64,000 nucleotides of DNA, from NCBI GenBank assembly GCA_018857735.1, contig JABMCL010000954.1, forward strand, positions 427,501-491,500. Reading direction: 5' to 3'. Both the position numbers and the translations under genes were made by a program. This document shows, piece after piece, positions 44,925-64,000 of the stretch. Below the pieces are notes generated by a model, which did not search any database, was not told the DNA's origin, and was given only the letters and a program-made list of their open reading frames with translations. Within the stretch, counting starts at the first letter, position 1, and the number at the start of each line of letters is the position of its first letter. The DNA comes from Alviniconcha marisindica (Eukaryota; Mollusca; Gastropoda; Provannidae).

Positions 44925-45120
44925 AGTTTATGGACCTTGTATTTACTTGCATGCCAGGTGAGAGTTGCTGTAGGTGACTCAGGTCCTCGTTGTGTTTGTG
45001 TGACGCCCTTCAAGTGCTAATTACGGCCCTGATATAACCGTACCGGTTGACTGGGCGTAAAACACCAGCTTGCTTACTTACTTCAAGTGCTAATTAACTC
45101 TCTTGTGTGTTGATTCTTCC
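44925..45120 (+). repeat. Dispersed repeat E1, copy 5, interrupted by a 57-bp insertion
   Basis: 'atggagtttatggaccttg', 'gagagttgctgtaggtgact' and 'aactctcttgtgtgttgatt' match E1 copy 2 in orientation. The element is split by the insertion at 45024-45080. Confidence 0.85.
45024..45080 (+). mobile_element. 57-bp 5'-truncated retroposon insertion with 16-bp target-site duplication
   Basis: The insert runs from 'cggccctgatataaccg' to a (CTTA)n tail and is flanked by perfect direct repeats of 'cttcaagtgctaatta' at 45008-45023 and 45081-45096. A perfect target-site duplication plus a simple tail is the hallmark of LINE-mediated insertion. Confidence 0.9.
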
Positions 45121-46768
45121 ACTGAAAGGTTGGAGGTCACTGGCGGGGAGGAATGTTTCCCATCTTTCCCAACTGTGGGACACAGACATCCTCAGGATTA
45201 TGTGATGGCATCATGCCTACTGCTAAGCCACTTTATCCTGCTGGACTAGGAACTAGAAGCCAGCGTTTGATGCAAGCGAAAGATGAACGTGTAAAGGACA
45301 GAAATCAACCCACACAGCGTTCATAAATCATGCACTCCCCTTATCACATACACACACAAAAATCTTTAAAAAGTGCTGTAGTTTTGGATGTCATTTGTTC
45401 AGCATGAGGCGCATTTCATCATTAGCTGTGTTCCTTGTTTTATATACATATATACTCAAGGCGAAAAGCACACGCCCAGATACTGCTAACTTGTACGGAA
45501 AGGTCAAAGTCACAGTCAGCATCTTTTTTTTCTTTTTACTTGGTCTGAATATGTTTAATACTTCAAAGTGCAATATCTTTTTTTGTGTGTACAGGTATAT
45601 CTTGCTGCTGTATTCTTTGCACCACTCAGTTTGCATATTTAATTTTGTTACGACACTGTTCAGGTATTAAATTTGCAAGCCAAGCCATACTTGCACACAT
45701 GCATGTGGTGTCTGTGAAAGGTTGCAAGTGCAATGGTTTAACTATTTTCTGTGCAGTTACCTTGTGAAACCATATTTTGGCATGGGCTGTGTCTGAATCA
45801 CAACATGTGAAACCTTACCTTAGTGTGGGCTGTATCACAACACACTGACACCAACAAGAACAGCAAGGCTACACTGAAATGTTGTCCTGCGCTGCACAGT
45901 TACGTGGGGGCTATCTTCAGCCATGATAAGCTCCTTGCCCCACAGTATCCACCCTCCACAAATGCAAATAAACCCTCTGAAGATGGAATGTGGCTGCCTA
46001 CGTGGCAAGATAATAAAAAAATAAAAAATGTAGTCACACACAAGCCTCTCTCACCCTATGGAATGCCTTTTGTCAGTGTACGTATAACTGCATATACTGG
46101 GTAATCCCCAGCATGTTCAGCTGAAAAATGCTACAGCAAAAACTGAATCTAATCACATAGATTCACCAAACGCCTGAATAATAATGTACTCTTTTTATGC
46201 GCCGTTTCTCCAGATTAGAGCACACAGCCTGTTAAAAGCAAAGAACCAAAACACGGCCAAAACAAACTTCCACTCATGCACATGTCCACACACAAGCATG
46301 AAGAGGTGAGATTTTCAAGATGATCTGAAAGATGTGAGTGTGTTTGACAATCTAACTTTGAAAGGGAGGCCGTTTCAGGCAGTTGGCGCAGTTTTTAGAA
46401 CATCCCACAGACCGAGTTGGGCCCAAGCTTCCAAAATGTAAATAAGTTTAAAGATACCCTGAGGACCGATGCAAAAGGAGAGCATGGACAACTCCAGTAT
46501 GGCTTCTATTAGAATGATTCACACAGGGTCAGTGTTTTTAACCCCCCCAAAAAATGGGGTGTAACCCTGTGTTATTTTTTCCAGCACATTCTGATGCTTC
46601 TCTTGCATACCCATGAGAATGGGGTGTAACCGTGTTATTTTTTTCAAGCACATTCCGATGCTTCTCTTGCATACTTTGCACACCCATGAGATTCTGTATA
46701 CATCTCTGGGTCTTTGACACACAAACACATGAAAAAACAACAACAGTAAAGCACTGACTTCCAATTTG

Positions 46769-46774
46769 TTTATT
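46769..46774 (-). terminator. IMP4: IMP4 polyadenylation signal AATAAA
   Basis: 'tttatt' on the plus strand is AATAAA on the minus strand, 139 bases beyond the IMP4 stop codon. Position and orientation fit a short 3' UTR. Confidence 0.6.
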
Positions 46775-46912
46775 TACAGCAATTCAAGCACATTTTGACT
46801 CGACTGATTCAAACTCACAAACATCCACAACATCACATACGCACACATGCAAACACACATCCACCCAACTCCCCCACCCACCCCGAACCCCCTCTGCTAC
46901 CCCACACAGTCT

Positions 46913-48556
46913 TCATTCTGCAAGGAATTTTCTCTTCTTGGCTGTGTTCATGAACGGTCGGTAGACCCACTCCACGTCAGACATGTGAGCAACCTCCAAT
47001 GTGCCTCGGATCACTTGGTACACTGCAACATTCAAATTCATACAATGATAAAGGGGTGGGGGGGGGGGGGGGGGGGAGGTAGGCTATTTATAAACCAAAC
47101 CACTCATCCAATGCATGTCTCGTACATTAAGCTTTGTATAGTCAGATGCTTGTGTGTGCAGTGCTGTGTGTATGTTGTCCTGTATAAACCAAACCACTCA
47201 TCAAATGCATGCCTCTATACCCATTAAGCTTTGTATAGTCAGATTGCTTGTGTGTGCAGTGCCTGTGTGTGTGTATGTTGTCCTGTATAAACCAAACCAC
47301 TCATCAAATGCATGTCTCTGTACCCATTAAGCTTTGTATAGTCAGAATGCTTGTGTGTGCAGGTGCCTCTGTGTGTGTGTGTGTGTGTGTATTTTGTCCT
47401 GTATCAACCAAACCACTCATCAAATGCATGCCTCTGTACCCATTAAGTTTTGTATAGTCAGAATGCTTGTGTGTGTGGGTGCCTGTGTGTGTGCGTGTAT
47501 ATGCGCTTAGAATACTCTTTGGACAAGATTTTGTGCTTTGCATATACTTTAATTATTATCCCCATCCCATCAACCAACCTGGAGAGATGGTCACACAGAG
47601 CAAAGGCGCTAACCCTCTGAAGCCAAGTTAAGCAGGATCGAGTGTGTTCACCACACAGATGGCTGACTGTTATGTGCTACTGCTGGGCCAGCCCAGAAAC
47701 TTCTTCAATCAAACTCTGTGTTTTCACATCCAGAAACTTCTTCAATCAAACTCTGATGTTTTCACATCCAGAAACTTCTTCAATCAAACTCTGTGTTTTC
47801 ACATCCAGAAACTTCTTCAATCAAACTCTGTTTTCACATCCAGAAACTTCTTCAAACTCTGTGTTTTCACATCCAGAAACTTCTTCACTCAAACTCTGTG
47901 TTTTCACATCCAGAAACTTCTTCAACCAAACTCTGTGTTTTCAAATCCAGAAACTTCTTCAATCAAACTCTGCGCAGACTTTTCACTCCACAAAAGTCCT
48001 TTGGATGAGACTATAAACCGAGGTCCACTGCATGTATACACATGCAAACAGATGCACGCAGGCAAAGAGATCACATATACACATTAAAGATCCTGGAGTC
48101 CACACCAGAGTTCTGTGGACTATGGAAACAATCAAATAACCCAGCAAGCACTAAAAACATGTGAGGCACAGTGAGAATAGTGCTATATGTATAGAAAAGT
48201 GGTCAATGATAATAATAGCCTACTGACTAATTGCAGACGGCTGTACTTACACTTCATATCGAAGCGAGGCCCAACCTCTGTCAGCTTCAGCTCCTTATCC
48301 ACCCACTTAAAGGTGTGGTGCCTGCAGCCATCACACACAAACACAGCATCACAAACAAACTCAAACACAGCATCACGCACAAAACCTCTGCATTGCACTT
48401 GACTTGTCCAAACTATTTTTTACAAGTCCTTCATTGCATTCAATCAGTTACAGAAATCAGAAATCAATATTACAAAAAAAGAAAGGTTACATTTTGTGGA
48501 AACTAAACTGACCCTTACTGCACTTACATACGTATATTGCTATTGTCTCAACCCTG

Positions 48557-48589
<33 letters not shown>

Positions 48590-49528
48590 ACGCACATGCA
48601 TACATGTACACACACAACACAGCATAACACATTCACTGACACACACAGAATCACATACTCTCTCACACAGTGACACACACACACATGACTTCCAAAATCT
48701 TAAAAGTGTTGGCGCCCACTCACCTGAAGTGGATAAAATCATCCCTGTTGATGAAGGACATTGTCCTCCGACTGTCCCCTTTGTTCACAGGGAACAGATA
48801 TTTCAGTATGTTCTTCACCTGAACAAAGCAACAGTACACACAGTTACTATAGATCTTCATGAGTAGAAGGGTGAGAGCATGCATGCTGTGCTGTGCTATG
48901 TGTGTGTGTGTGAGAGAGACTGTATGTGACTGTGTGTGTGTGTGTGTGACTGAATGCGTGTGTGTGTGTGGGGGGGAGGGTGCCTGTGCATGAGTGCATT
49001 CTCCTCTGTGTGTGTTTGATTTCTCTGCATGTTGTGTCTGTACCTCTCTTCTCTGTGTGGTGTCTGTTTATGTGTTTCTCCTCTGTGAGATGTGTGTGTA
49101 CGTACGTGCGTGTGCACGCATCACGGCTGTTCCCTAGGCTTCAAATCAGGTGCTTTAGCCGCTCACTGGCTGGAGCTAATTTTAGCTCCCCACGCACATC
49201 TGCTCTGTCAGTGGAATCTAGGTCAGTACCAGCGGTGGTCAGTACTAGCCAGCTGCCCTCTCAGTTTCCACTTGGCTGGATTGCCACATGTGTGTGTTGT
49301 TTACACACTCTGGGGGGCTTCTGGAGAGTCGGGCCTGATTGTAAGTGAAGGTTTTCTGTAGTGGATATATTGATGTTGTGATGTAGCAAGTTGTTTTGCT
49401 CGAAAAGTCTATGCACCTCCCAATGTTGGTGTCTTTCAAACCTTTTATGTGTCTACCAACTACTCTCTACAATCCAGTAGTTTGCATGAAATGGCTCTGT
49501 TGCCAAAATGCAGTATTATTTACAAATG

Positions 49529-49576
<48 letters not shown>

Positions 49577-51876
49577 TACAGACTGATAGGGACGTACAGA
49601 CCTACACAAGATGGGACGGTCCAACTGATGCTTCACATTTACTTCATCTAAAGCTCCAACAGGAGAAAGAGCATGCAAAAAACACACACCTTGCAATCAT
49701 TATTATTATTAAAACACAAACATACCACAGACACTCTTAGGAGCAGGTAGCACTGATCTTGCAGCTGCCATAGCCTTGTCCGTGTCAGACAATCTAAATT
49801 TTCCCCACGAGCAAGTACCAGAGTGCTTAAAAGAGGGACATGCACAGAGACTAAAAAAATCACAAAGGTGTTCACCCTTTTGCCCAGCTTGGTTGTGAAG
49901 TTGTCGAAGATGAGGTGGGGAAAGACCTCCGACATTGTGCCGACGCTGGGAATGTCATGCCGCATCACCACATTGGTGAGCGTGAAGTACGCTGTGGGGC
50001 CGTAAGGTAAGTGAGACACGATCAGTCCATCTGCAGACACACACACAAAAAAGGCATGGTTTGGATGAATAAAACAAAAGCAATGTCTTGTTGATTTTCA
50101 ACATTAGTTCAGTTCAAGATAGTACGTATGTGTTCCAAATAGCCCATACGTGCTCCACCCCATCCCTCAGAAATTTTCCCAAAAGGGCTTCTTTAAAACG
50201 GTTCTAAAGTTCAACTAGTAAAGGAAGGCCTTTCTCATCCTTTCAAGGAAGATCACCAAGTGCTTCCCCTATCTATGCCTCTCTCCACCAGGTGATAGGT
50301 GGTGTGATGTCTTTGGCTTTGTGCCCACTATTAGTGTCTCAAACTAGAAAAAAAATCTGAAACAAGAATGACTGCCAGCATTCTAAAGCAAAATCCAAAC
50401 ACATGAAAGGTTAAATAGAAATGCTGTGTGGTATCACATTAAATAAGCGTTCTATTTAACCTTTCATGTGTTTAGATTTGATCTCAAAGTAGAGTTTTAT
50501 GCATTAGAATATTTTGACTCAAAACATTACATTCATACAATCAATGCTATGAATCATAAGCATATATATTATATGCAAATTTAGGCTGGTAAGTTGGCTT
50601 GTTCTTGGATTTGACTCCCCCATCAACAGCCACCTCAAGTAAGTAAACATGGTGTTTAACGTCCACAGAAACCACAAGGCTTATTAGGGACGGGGCAATG
50701 GGGGTGAAGGGGGTATGGAGGTGGGGGGAAGAAGGAGATTATATACCTATCACTACACTGTTGCCACCAGAGTGACTTCTGCATTAAGATGAGCAGCAAT
50801 GAGAGCCATTTTAATGTTTCATTAATTGTGAGGGACAAAGTCACAAACAAGACAGTGTCCACAGACCACAACTTTTGAAGAGAAAGGACAGCCAAATTGG
50901 ATTCGAGCTGAGGACCCTCTGCTTACCAGCCTAACGCCTTACCACTAGGCCAAACCCTGGCTCACAACACTGTTTTAAACCCCCAAGAATTCTCAGTATC
51001 AGAGTGAAACACACGTCAGTTCCTACAGTAAAATGCTGGCTCAGCTCAAGACATTATGCAGTCAACAGCAAATCACAGCCAAGTCAAACAGTCAACAATG
51101 AATAATCATACTTCTGACTTCATAATAATTTTTACACTTCACTCATTTTCAATTGACTGTCACATTTTGAGGGGAGGTCTTCGCATCACGTTAGGCACAG
51201 CACAATCCTGCCCCGTGGCAACACTACCAGTACCATTATCAACTTAAAGAACCGGCAACATCATCAGCTGACCAGTGTGGACAGTCACTCTTTGCTATGT
51301 TTCACAGATATATAGATAGACAGTTCTTTCAAAGTGCCATCCTCTAACATGAGTTAAACTCATTGTGCTGATCGTAATGTTTTACACAGGTCTGCCAGAA
51401 TCTGATGAACTGAGGACTCACCTGGCACACCACGATGCTCATGGACAATGATGACATCCGTGACGTCATTGGCTCGACAAGCCTCCATCAACTGTGTCGT
51501 TTCATAGTTGCCACGGTTGATTCGCTGACTGTTCGGAATGATCAGCTTTATCTCCTGCAAGTGCAGAAACAATAACAAAGACTCTGACTGGTTTGTGCAG
51601 TTATTAATACATCGATAGTGACAATATGACCAAAGTCAAAGTTCATCCAAAATAAATGTTCATTAGCACGGGGAATTAAATGATGCTTAAACCAAAGCGA
51701 ATATTTACACATGGAGAATGTCAAGATCTGATCATAGCTGTTTAAATAATACATATATATCATTATGTGACTGCCAATGAGCAAACGGCACAAACTAACA
51801 CAACCAGTACATAAAGATCACACACACGCATCAGCACACATGTACTCACCCCTCCACACCCACTAGGGGTTTAACA

Positions 51877-51929
<53 letters not shown>

Positions 51930-54900
51930 CATGCACTCACACACACACACACACAACTGCAGTTTGGGTCACTAGTCATTTCTATCTTGTGCCAAACCAG
52001 TATCTGTTATTCTGTACATATATTTGAAAATGAAAAAAGCAACAACAACCAAAAAACAAAACAAGCAAAGGCAGAGACAGACAAAAAGAAAAAAAGTGGG
52101 GCAGAGAAGAAACAAAGGCAGAAACTCCGTGCCACAGCTACCTTTGCAAACTGTTTGAGCTTGGAGGACGGATCCCGCGACGTGGTGACCATGACCTTGG
52201 GATCTTCCACCATGGCCCATCTGTACTCGTCATCCTCACTGGTTGTCAGACCTGCAGGAGGATAAGCACACAGCATGCACAGTGTGCTCACAGTCATAGC
52301 ATTAACCCCTTCACTGCCATGATGTCACTTGAAAATGGCCAATAAAAATGCAAAATTTGAAACCCTTAAGCCTTTTTCTTTTCTTTTTCACACTGGTATG
52401 TGAAAGAACTTTCATCAAAACGCACAGCATTGAAGGTAGATGTTATAGGACCGGAAAATATACTGTTTGCAGGCACATCCATACATCTTTCAGCCCCAAA
52501 AAATTGTACAGGCTGGGGCAGTGAAGGGGTTAAGCTAACCCTTTCAGACCTGCTGCAAGGTTAAGCCTACATACACTGATACAGTGTGCACAGTGTTCAC
52601 AAGACTAAGCTTAACTCTTTCACACCTGCAGCACAATGAGCACACATGCTCAATGTGCTCACAGCATTAAGTTAACCCTTTTACTACATTTTAGACCTGC
52701 TGCAAGGTAAGCTTATAGCACACACAGCAACTGCATGCTCTCAAGACTAAGCTCAACTCTTTCACACCTGAGGCACACCCACTCAGTGTGCTCACAGCAT
52801 TAAGTTAACCCCTTCAGACCTCCTGCAGCAAGGCAAGCATGCATAGTCTGCTCACAGGATTAAGTTAACCCTTTCAGACCTGCTGCAAGGTAAGCATACA
52901 ACATGCACAGTGTGCTTACAATACTAAGCTTAACTCTTTCACACCTGCAGCACAGAAAGTACACACACTCAGTGTGCTCACAGGATTAAGTTAACCCTCT
53001 CAGGCCTGCAGAAAGGTAAGCACATAAACTCGGCTCAAAGTGTAAGTTACCCCTTTCCAACCTGAAAGACTAAATGCACCTGGGCAAGTTCTCCAGCCTA
53101 GCAGCTACTTACAAACATTGAAAATCTGCTTATTTAACTTTCAATTTAAAAATAATAAGTTTTAAACCAGTGTCTGATTTAATTTTTTTAATAATTGTTA
53201 ACTTTGACAGCCCTGACTCTAACCATAAAACAAAAACAAAAACAACTGCATTCTGCAATTCTGAAACCCCACTGGAGTTTCCAAGTCTCTGGCTAGTTCT
53301 CCCCACAAGCACTAGCAAGTTTAGACGCGTTTCTGACTAAACCGTAACTACAAACTACAATCCTTGTAAAATAAAGTTTTCGAGTTCAGGTTCCGTGGGT
53401 TGCACAGCGATTCTGAGGGGCAGTCCCTCATCAGTACAGCCCCTAGTCATCACTGATACTTTGCGCACGAGCAGCAGCTGTAGTAGGGACATTGTAACTG
53501 TCACTGTATTAGTCTGTATACATGTAATGATATATGATCATGATGTATGCATTATAACTGTCGCTGTATTAGTCTGTATACATGTAATGATATATGATCA
53601 TGATGTATGCATTATAACTGCCACTGTATCAGTCTGTATACATGTAATGATATATGATCATGATGTATGCACACACACTGCTCCTACCTTCACCTCCTTC
53701 GTCATCCCAAGCTAAGGATTTCTGAATGTCCACAGCATCTTTCCGCAGGTCTGTGGGGATAGGAGCATTTTCTGAAAGAGAAAAAAAGACAGTTATTTTT
53801 TGTACAGAGGTTCACACTTCCTCTAGTTTTAGGGGGTAATGATGATTTTTGATGTATAAATAACTACATTATAAATATTAAAATATACATAAGGTATAAA
53901 TATTATATATTGCATTTATATCCATACATGTATTAAAAAAACACTTTGCCTCATAGTCATACAGTCATAATTCATATGGTGATGGAACTGGGAATGTGAA
54001 AAGTATGATTCTATGAAACAGACCATGTGACAATGTTACCGAGTTCTTGAAAATTCATGCAGCAATTGTTATCAACCATTAAGAACATTAATATTTGTGT
54101 CATCTGGAACATTTTTGTTTCCAGTTACTCATAGTCATACTGTTTCTCTTCTTTATTTTTTTATTTTTTTAATTTATTTTTAACACTGGTCAGACATAGT
54201 ACAGTACAGTAAAAACATTAATTTAATCATCAATATTATAATATGATCATAAGTTAGTGTGAAGCATGCACTCAGTGTAAATATATCCAGTTCAGAGTAT
54301 TATATGAGTAACGAGTAAACAAATATATTATACAGAAATAAAACTGGATTTAAACTATTAAAGTAAAACAAGATACATGTACAACAGTCACCTTCAAGTG
54401 ATCGTTTAATGCGGTCCTTCTTCTCTTGAATTGCTCTCTCCTTGTCCTCCACAGACTTCCGGTAAATAAATTCACGCCTCAATCGGGCTTGTCGGCGGAG
54501 CTATACACAGACATGACATAACTTCAGATGAAACATCAAATCACTGAGCAGATTAGGCCTAACTTAAGCAATCTACCTCCCCCTCCCCGCCAGGACTAAG
54601 ACTGTTTGCAACACAGACTGACAAACTCACAAAGATTACACTGTTGTCTAAGTACTGTACTAGACTACTAGTACTACTTGCTGTTATTAGTGATAAAGTG
54701 TTATTATTTATTAGACATAATTAGTCACAAAGAAAAAATTGAATAAAATTATCAAGCAACTATGGTGACTAGGAGTATGGCTATGACTAGGAGTAGGAGT
54801 GTAACTGTAATGCTGTAAAGAGTAGGACTAGGACTAGGAGGCAGGAGCTTCAGACAAGCGGCTTTATATTTAAACCTGGTTAGGCTGACGCTGGAGTTTG

Positions 54901-55424
54901 CAAGCCCAGTCTGGGACATGGACATGGGAAAGAACATCAACAAGCTGGTGGCAGTTCAGATGAGGGCTGCCTGTCAGGTCGTCAACCACCATTGACAGAC
55001 CTCCAGCGTTGACGCCATACAGTAACAGTACATCATACATGCAGCCACAGTGGCAGCCTCTGAAGTCACTCCGAGTCAGACCACTTCAGCAAGGCTGACC
55101 ACCTTCAGGCTTCTTCAATTTCAAACACCATCATGGTGGGGTGGTCATCAGCTCCAACTTCCTACCTGCCCCCCGTCCCCACCCCCATCTCAAAACATGT
55201 CGGAATCCTCAAACAGATGAGGGTGGACATTACTGAAACTAGTGAAAGCAGAATCTAAAGCTCCCAACACCTGCGACTAGCATTCGTGTTCCTGCGCATA
55301 ATTAATAGAAATAATACTGTTCATAATAACCCCGTGGACTCTTACCCAGGCTGTTGGGATTACCTATACCACAGTATTTCTAAAGAAAACAAAACAAGCA
55401 AGCAGGATTATATATCGTTACCAT
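46913..55424 (-). CDS. IMP4: U3 small nucleolar ribonucleoprotein IMP4 (Brix domain), 9 exons, complete
   Basis: IMP4 joins MPP10 and IMP3 in the small-subunit processome and helps U3 snoRNA pair with pre-rRNA for 18S maturation in the nucleolus. Minus-strand coding exons: 55424-55422 (ATG only), 54500-54392, 53771-53688, 52251-52142, 51554-51422, 50030-49876, 48818-48724, 48321-48251, 47022-46913. All junctions are GT-AG and in phase, giving 289 residues, close to the 291 of the human protein. Recognisable parts: [20 protein letters not shown] at the N-terminus (coiled, basic), and a Brix domain from about residue 80 with [81 protein letters not shown] and the C-terminal [11 protein letters not shown]. 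The start codon is the last codon of exon 1, a layout mirrored in ISY1 across the shared promoter. Confidence 0.97.
47060..47078. repeat. Poly-G tract
   Basis: About 19 G residues with one break, 40 bases from the acceptor of IMP4 exon 9. Confidence 0.9.
47080..47510. repeat. ~115-bp minisatellite, about 4 copies
   Basis: Units contain 'aaccaaaccactcatcaaat', 'acccattaagctttgtatag' and a variable GT-rich part ('gtgtgtgcag'). Located in IMP4 intron 8. Confidence 0.93.
47690..47975. repeat. 37-bp minisatellite, about 8 copies
   Basis: Units of 'cagaaacttcttcaatcaaa' plus 'ctctgtgttttcacatc', with a few short deletions. In IMP4 intron 8. Confidence 0.95.
49530..49574. repeat. (CA)n microsatellite
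   Basis: Pure CA run in IMP4 intron 6; a shorter one lies at 48558-48590. Confidence 0.95.
50640..50965 (-). mobile_element. tRNA-derived SINE (family B), minus strand
   Basis: The reverse complement begins 'ttggcctagtggtaaggcg' (A box) and 'cctcagctcgaatcc' (B box degenerate). The body contains 'gtctgtggacactgtcttgt' and 'aaaatggctctcattgctgc'. The 3' end is 'taataagccttgtgg' plus 'tttctgtggacgttaaacac'. It aligns along its length with 56702-57054. It lies in IMP4 intron 5. Confidence 0.9.
51875..51955. repeat. (CA)n microsatellite
   Basis: CA array in two blocks around 'tgcatgcactcac', in IMP4 intron 4. Confidence 0.95.
52290..53060. repeat. Degenerate repeat array carrying copies of the IMP4 exon 4 acceptor
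   Basis: Units of about 60-180 bp contain 'ttaaccctttcagacctgct', 'gcaaggtaagc', 'cagtgtgctcacag' and 'taactctttcacacctgcag'. Read on the minus strand, they contain 'cttgcagcag|gtctga', resembling the true exon 4 acceptor 'ctcctgcag|gtctgac' at 52251. Such copies occur near 52545, 52692, 52815, 52875 and 53000, all inside IMP4 intron 3. Confidence 0.8.
53490..53670. repeat. 60-bp tandem repeat, 3 copies
   Basis: Three copies, each with 'gtctgtatacatgtaatgat' and 'atatgatcatgatgtatgc', differing by about two bases. They end 18 bases before the donor side of IMP4 exon 3. Confidence 0.96.
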
Positions 55425-55873
55425 ACTGTCGTCGTTTTTGATCGCCACTGACAAATCGCTTCGGCTGCAATGGTGGTTTCACGACAGAACAACCACATGT
55501 GCCGGAAGTTGGACCGGAACTCAAATTTTTCCAAGGAAAACTACGGAATAAACGTTCTACTTATAATTATTTAAATGTAGAAAACGTTAAAACATTACAA
55601 AACTCAGCTTGATAAAATATGATTAAATAACACAAAAATTGAAATAAGTATTGTCTTTGGGGACAGAATTAAGAGCTGAGTTTAATTTTAAACCAAAAAT
55701 ATTTATCATCTAGTCTAGACATAAGGCTTCCTGTGTCATGGCGGCGTTCTCTGCGTTTGATTGATGTTTGCAGCGTTTCTTATCAACTGTAGTGTGTTTT
55801 ACTGCACTTGGTTGCATTCTTTCCACAATTTAAATTCCCAGATCCAGAGCGGTTTATAATTTCTTGAATCAAA
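55425..55873. promoter_or_regulatory. Divergent IMP4/ISY1 promoter
   Basis: Only 449 bases separate the two start codons, which face away from each other. Two ETS-like motifs lie on the IMP4 side (GCCGGAAG at 55501-55508 and ACCGGAA at 55513-55519). On the ISY1 side a YY1-like ATGGCGGC lies at 55738-55745, preceded by 'cttcctg'. There is no TATA box at an obvious distance. Shared control is inferred from the arrangement. Confidence 0.7.
55738..55764 (+). other. Possible 8-codon upstream ORF of ISY1
   Basis: ATG at 55738 opens MAAFSAFD and stops at TGA 55762-55764, 110 bases before the ISY1 ATG. The ATG is part of the YY1-like ATGGCGGC motif, so it is an upstream ORF only if transcription starts further upstream; otherwise it is a promoter element. 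Confidence 0.35.

Positions 55874-64000
<8,127 letters not shown>

Larger units (their letters stand above)
39907..46912. other. Convergent BORCS6/IMP4 intergenic spacer
   Basis: Seven kilobases between two stop codons, dominated by four minisatellites (40.4-41.1, 41.77-42.0, 42.75-43.2, 43.3-44.0 kb). Remaining parts (41.1-41.5, 42.0-42.7, 44.0-44.9 and 45.1-46.7 kb) are unique or lightly repeated, with only short frames that match no family I recognise. Confidence 0.65.

Noticed and set aside
46519..46764. Repeat-containing ORF downstream of IMP4
   Set aside because: It covers a two-copy local duplication ('cttctcttgcatac') beyond the IMP4 polyadenylation signal and has no coding features.

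Overview
This is an animal nuclear genome window, most likely from a mollusc and probably a gastropod. The evidence is GT-AG introns, several tRNA-derived SINE families, a decayed non-LTR retrotransposon RNase H, and very dense minisatellites and CA/CT microsatellites. The species cannot be read from the sequence. There is no operon, CRISPR array or bacterial feature.

Four housekeeping genes were reconstructed exon by exon; every splice junction proposed below keeps codon phase. (1) NOL9/Grc3 polynucleotide 5'-kinase, minus strand, 13 coding exons, 28479 down to 6121. (2) BORCS6 (lyspersin-like BORC subunit), plus strand, 5 coding exons, 32820-39906, with a one-base frame break in exon 1. (3) IMP4 (U3 snoRNP Brix protein), minus strand, 9 exons, 55424 down to 46913, 289 residues. 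(4) ISY1 splicing factor, plus strand, from 55874 and running off the right edge after nine exons (about 217 residues).

Layout: 1-6120 is repeat-rich intergenic DNA beyond the 3' end of NOL9. From 28.5 to 32.8 kb lies the head-to-head NOL9/BORCS6 promoter region. From 39.9 to 46.9 kb lies a tail-to-tail BORCS6/IMP4 spacer filled with minisatellites. From 55425 to 55873 lies a compact divergent IMP4/ISY1 promoter, where both first exons end exactly after the ATG. NOL9 and IMP4 act in ribosome biogenesis, ISY1 in splicing and BORCS6 in lysosome positioning; the neighbourhood is a set of ubiquitously expressed genes, not a pathway cluster.

I found no wholly new system. The most notable observations are local duplications involving exons (a duplicated NOL9 exon in matching phase, a dead copy of ISY1 exon 5, a duplicated tail of ISY1 exon 9), minisatellites carrying copies of a splice acceptor in IMP4 intron 3, a satellite built from a retrotransposon RNase H segment, a SINE end expanded into a 135-bp tandem array, and a nested 57-bp insertion with a perfect 16-bp target-site duplication.
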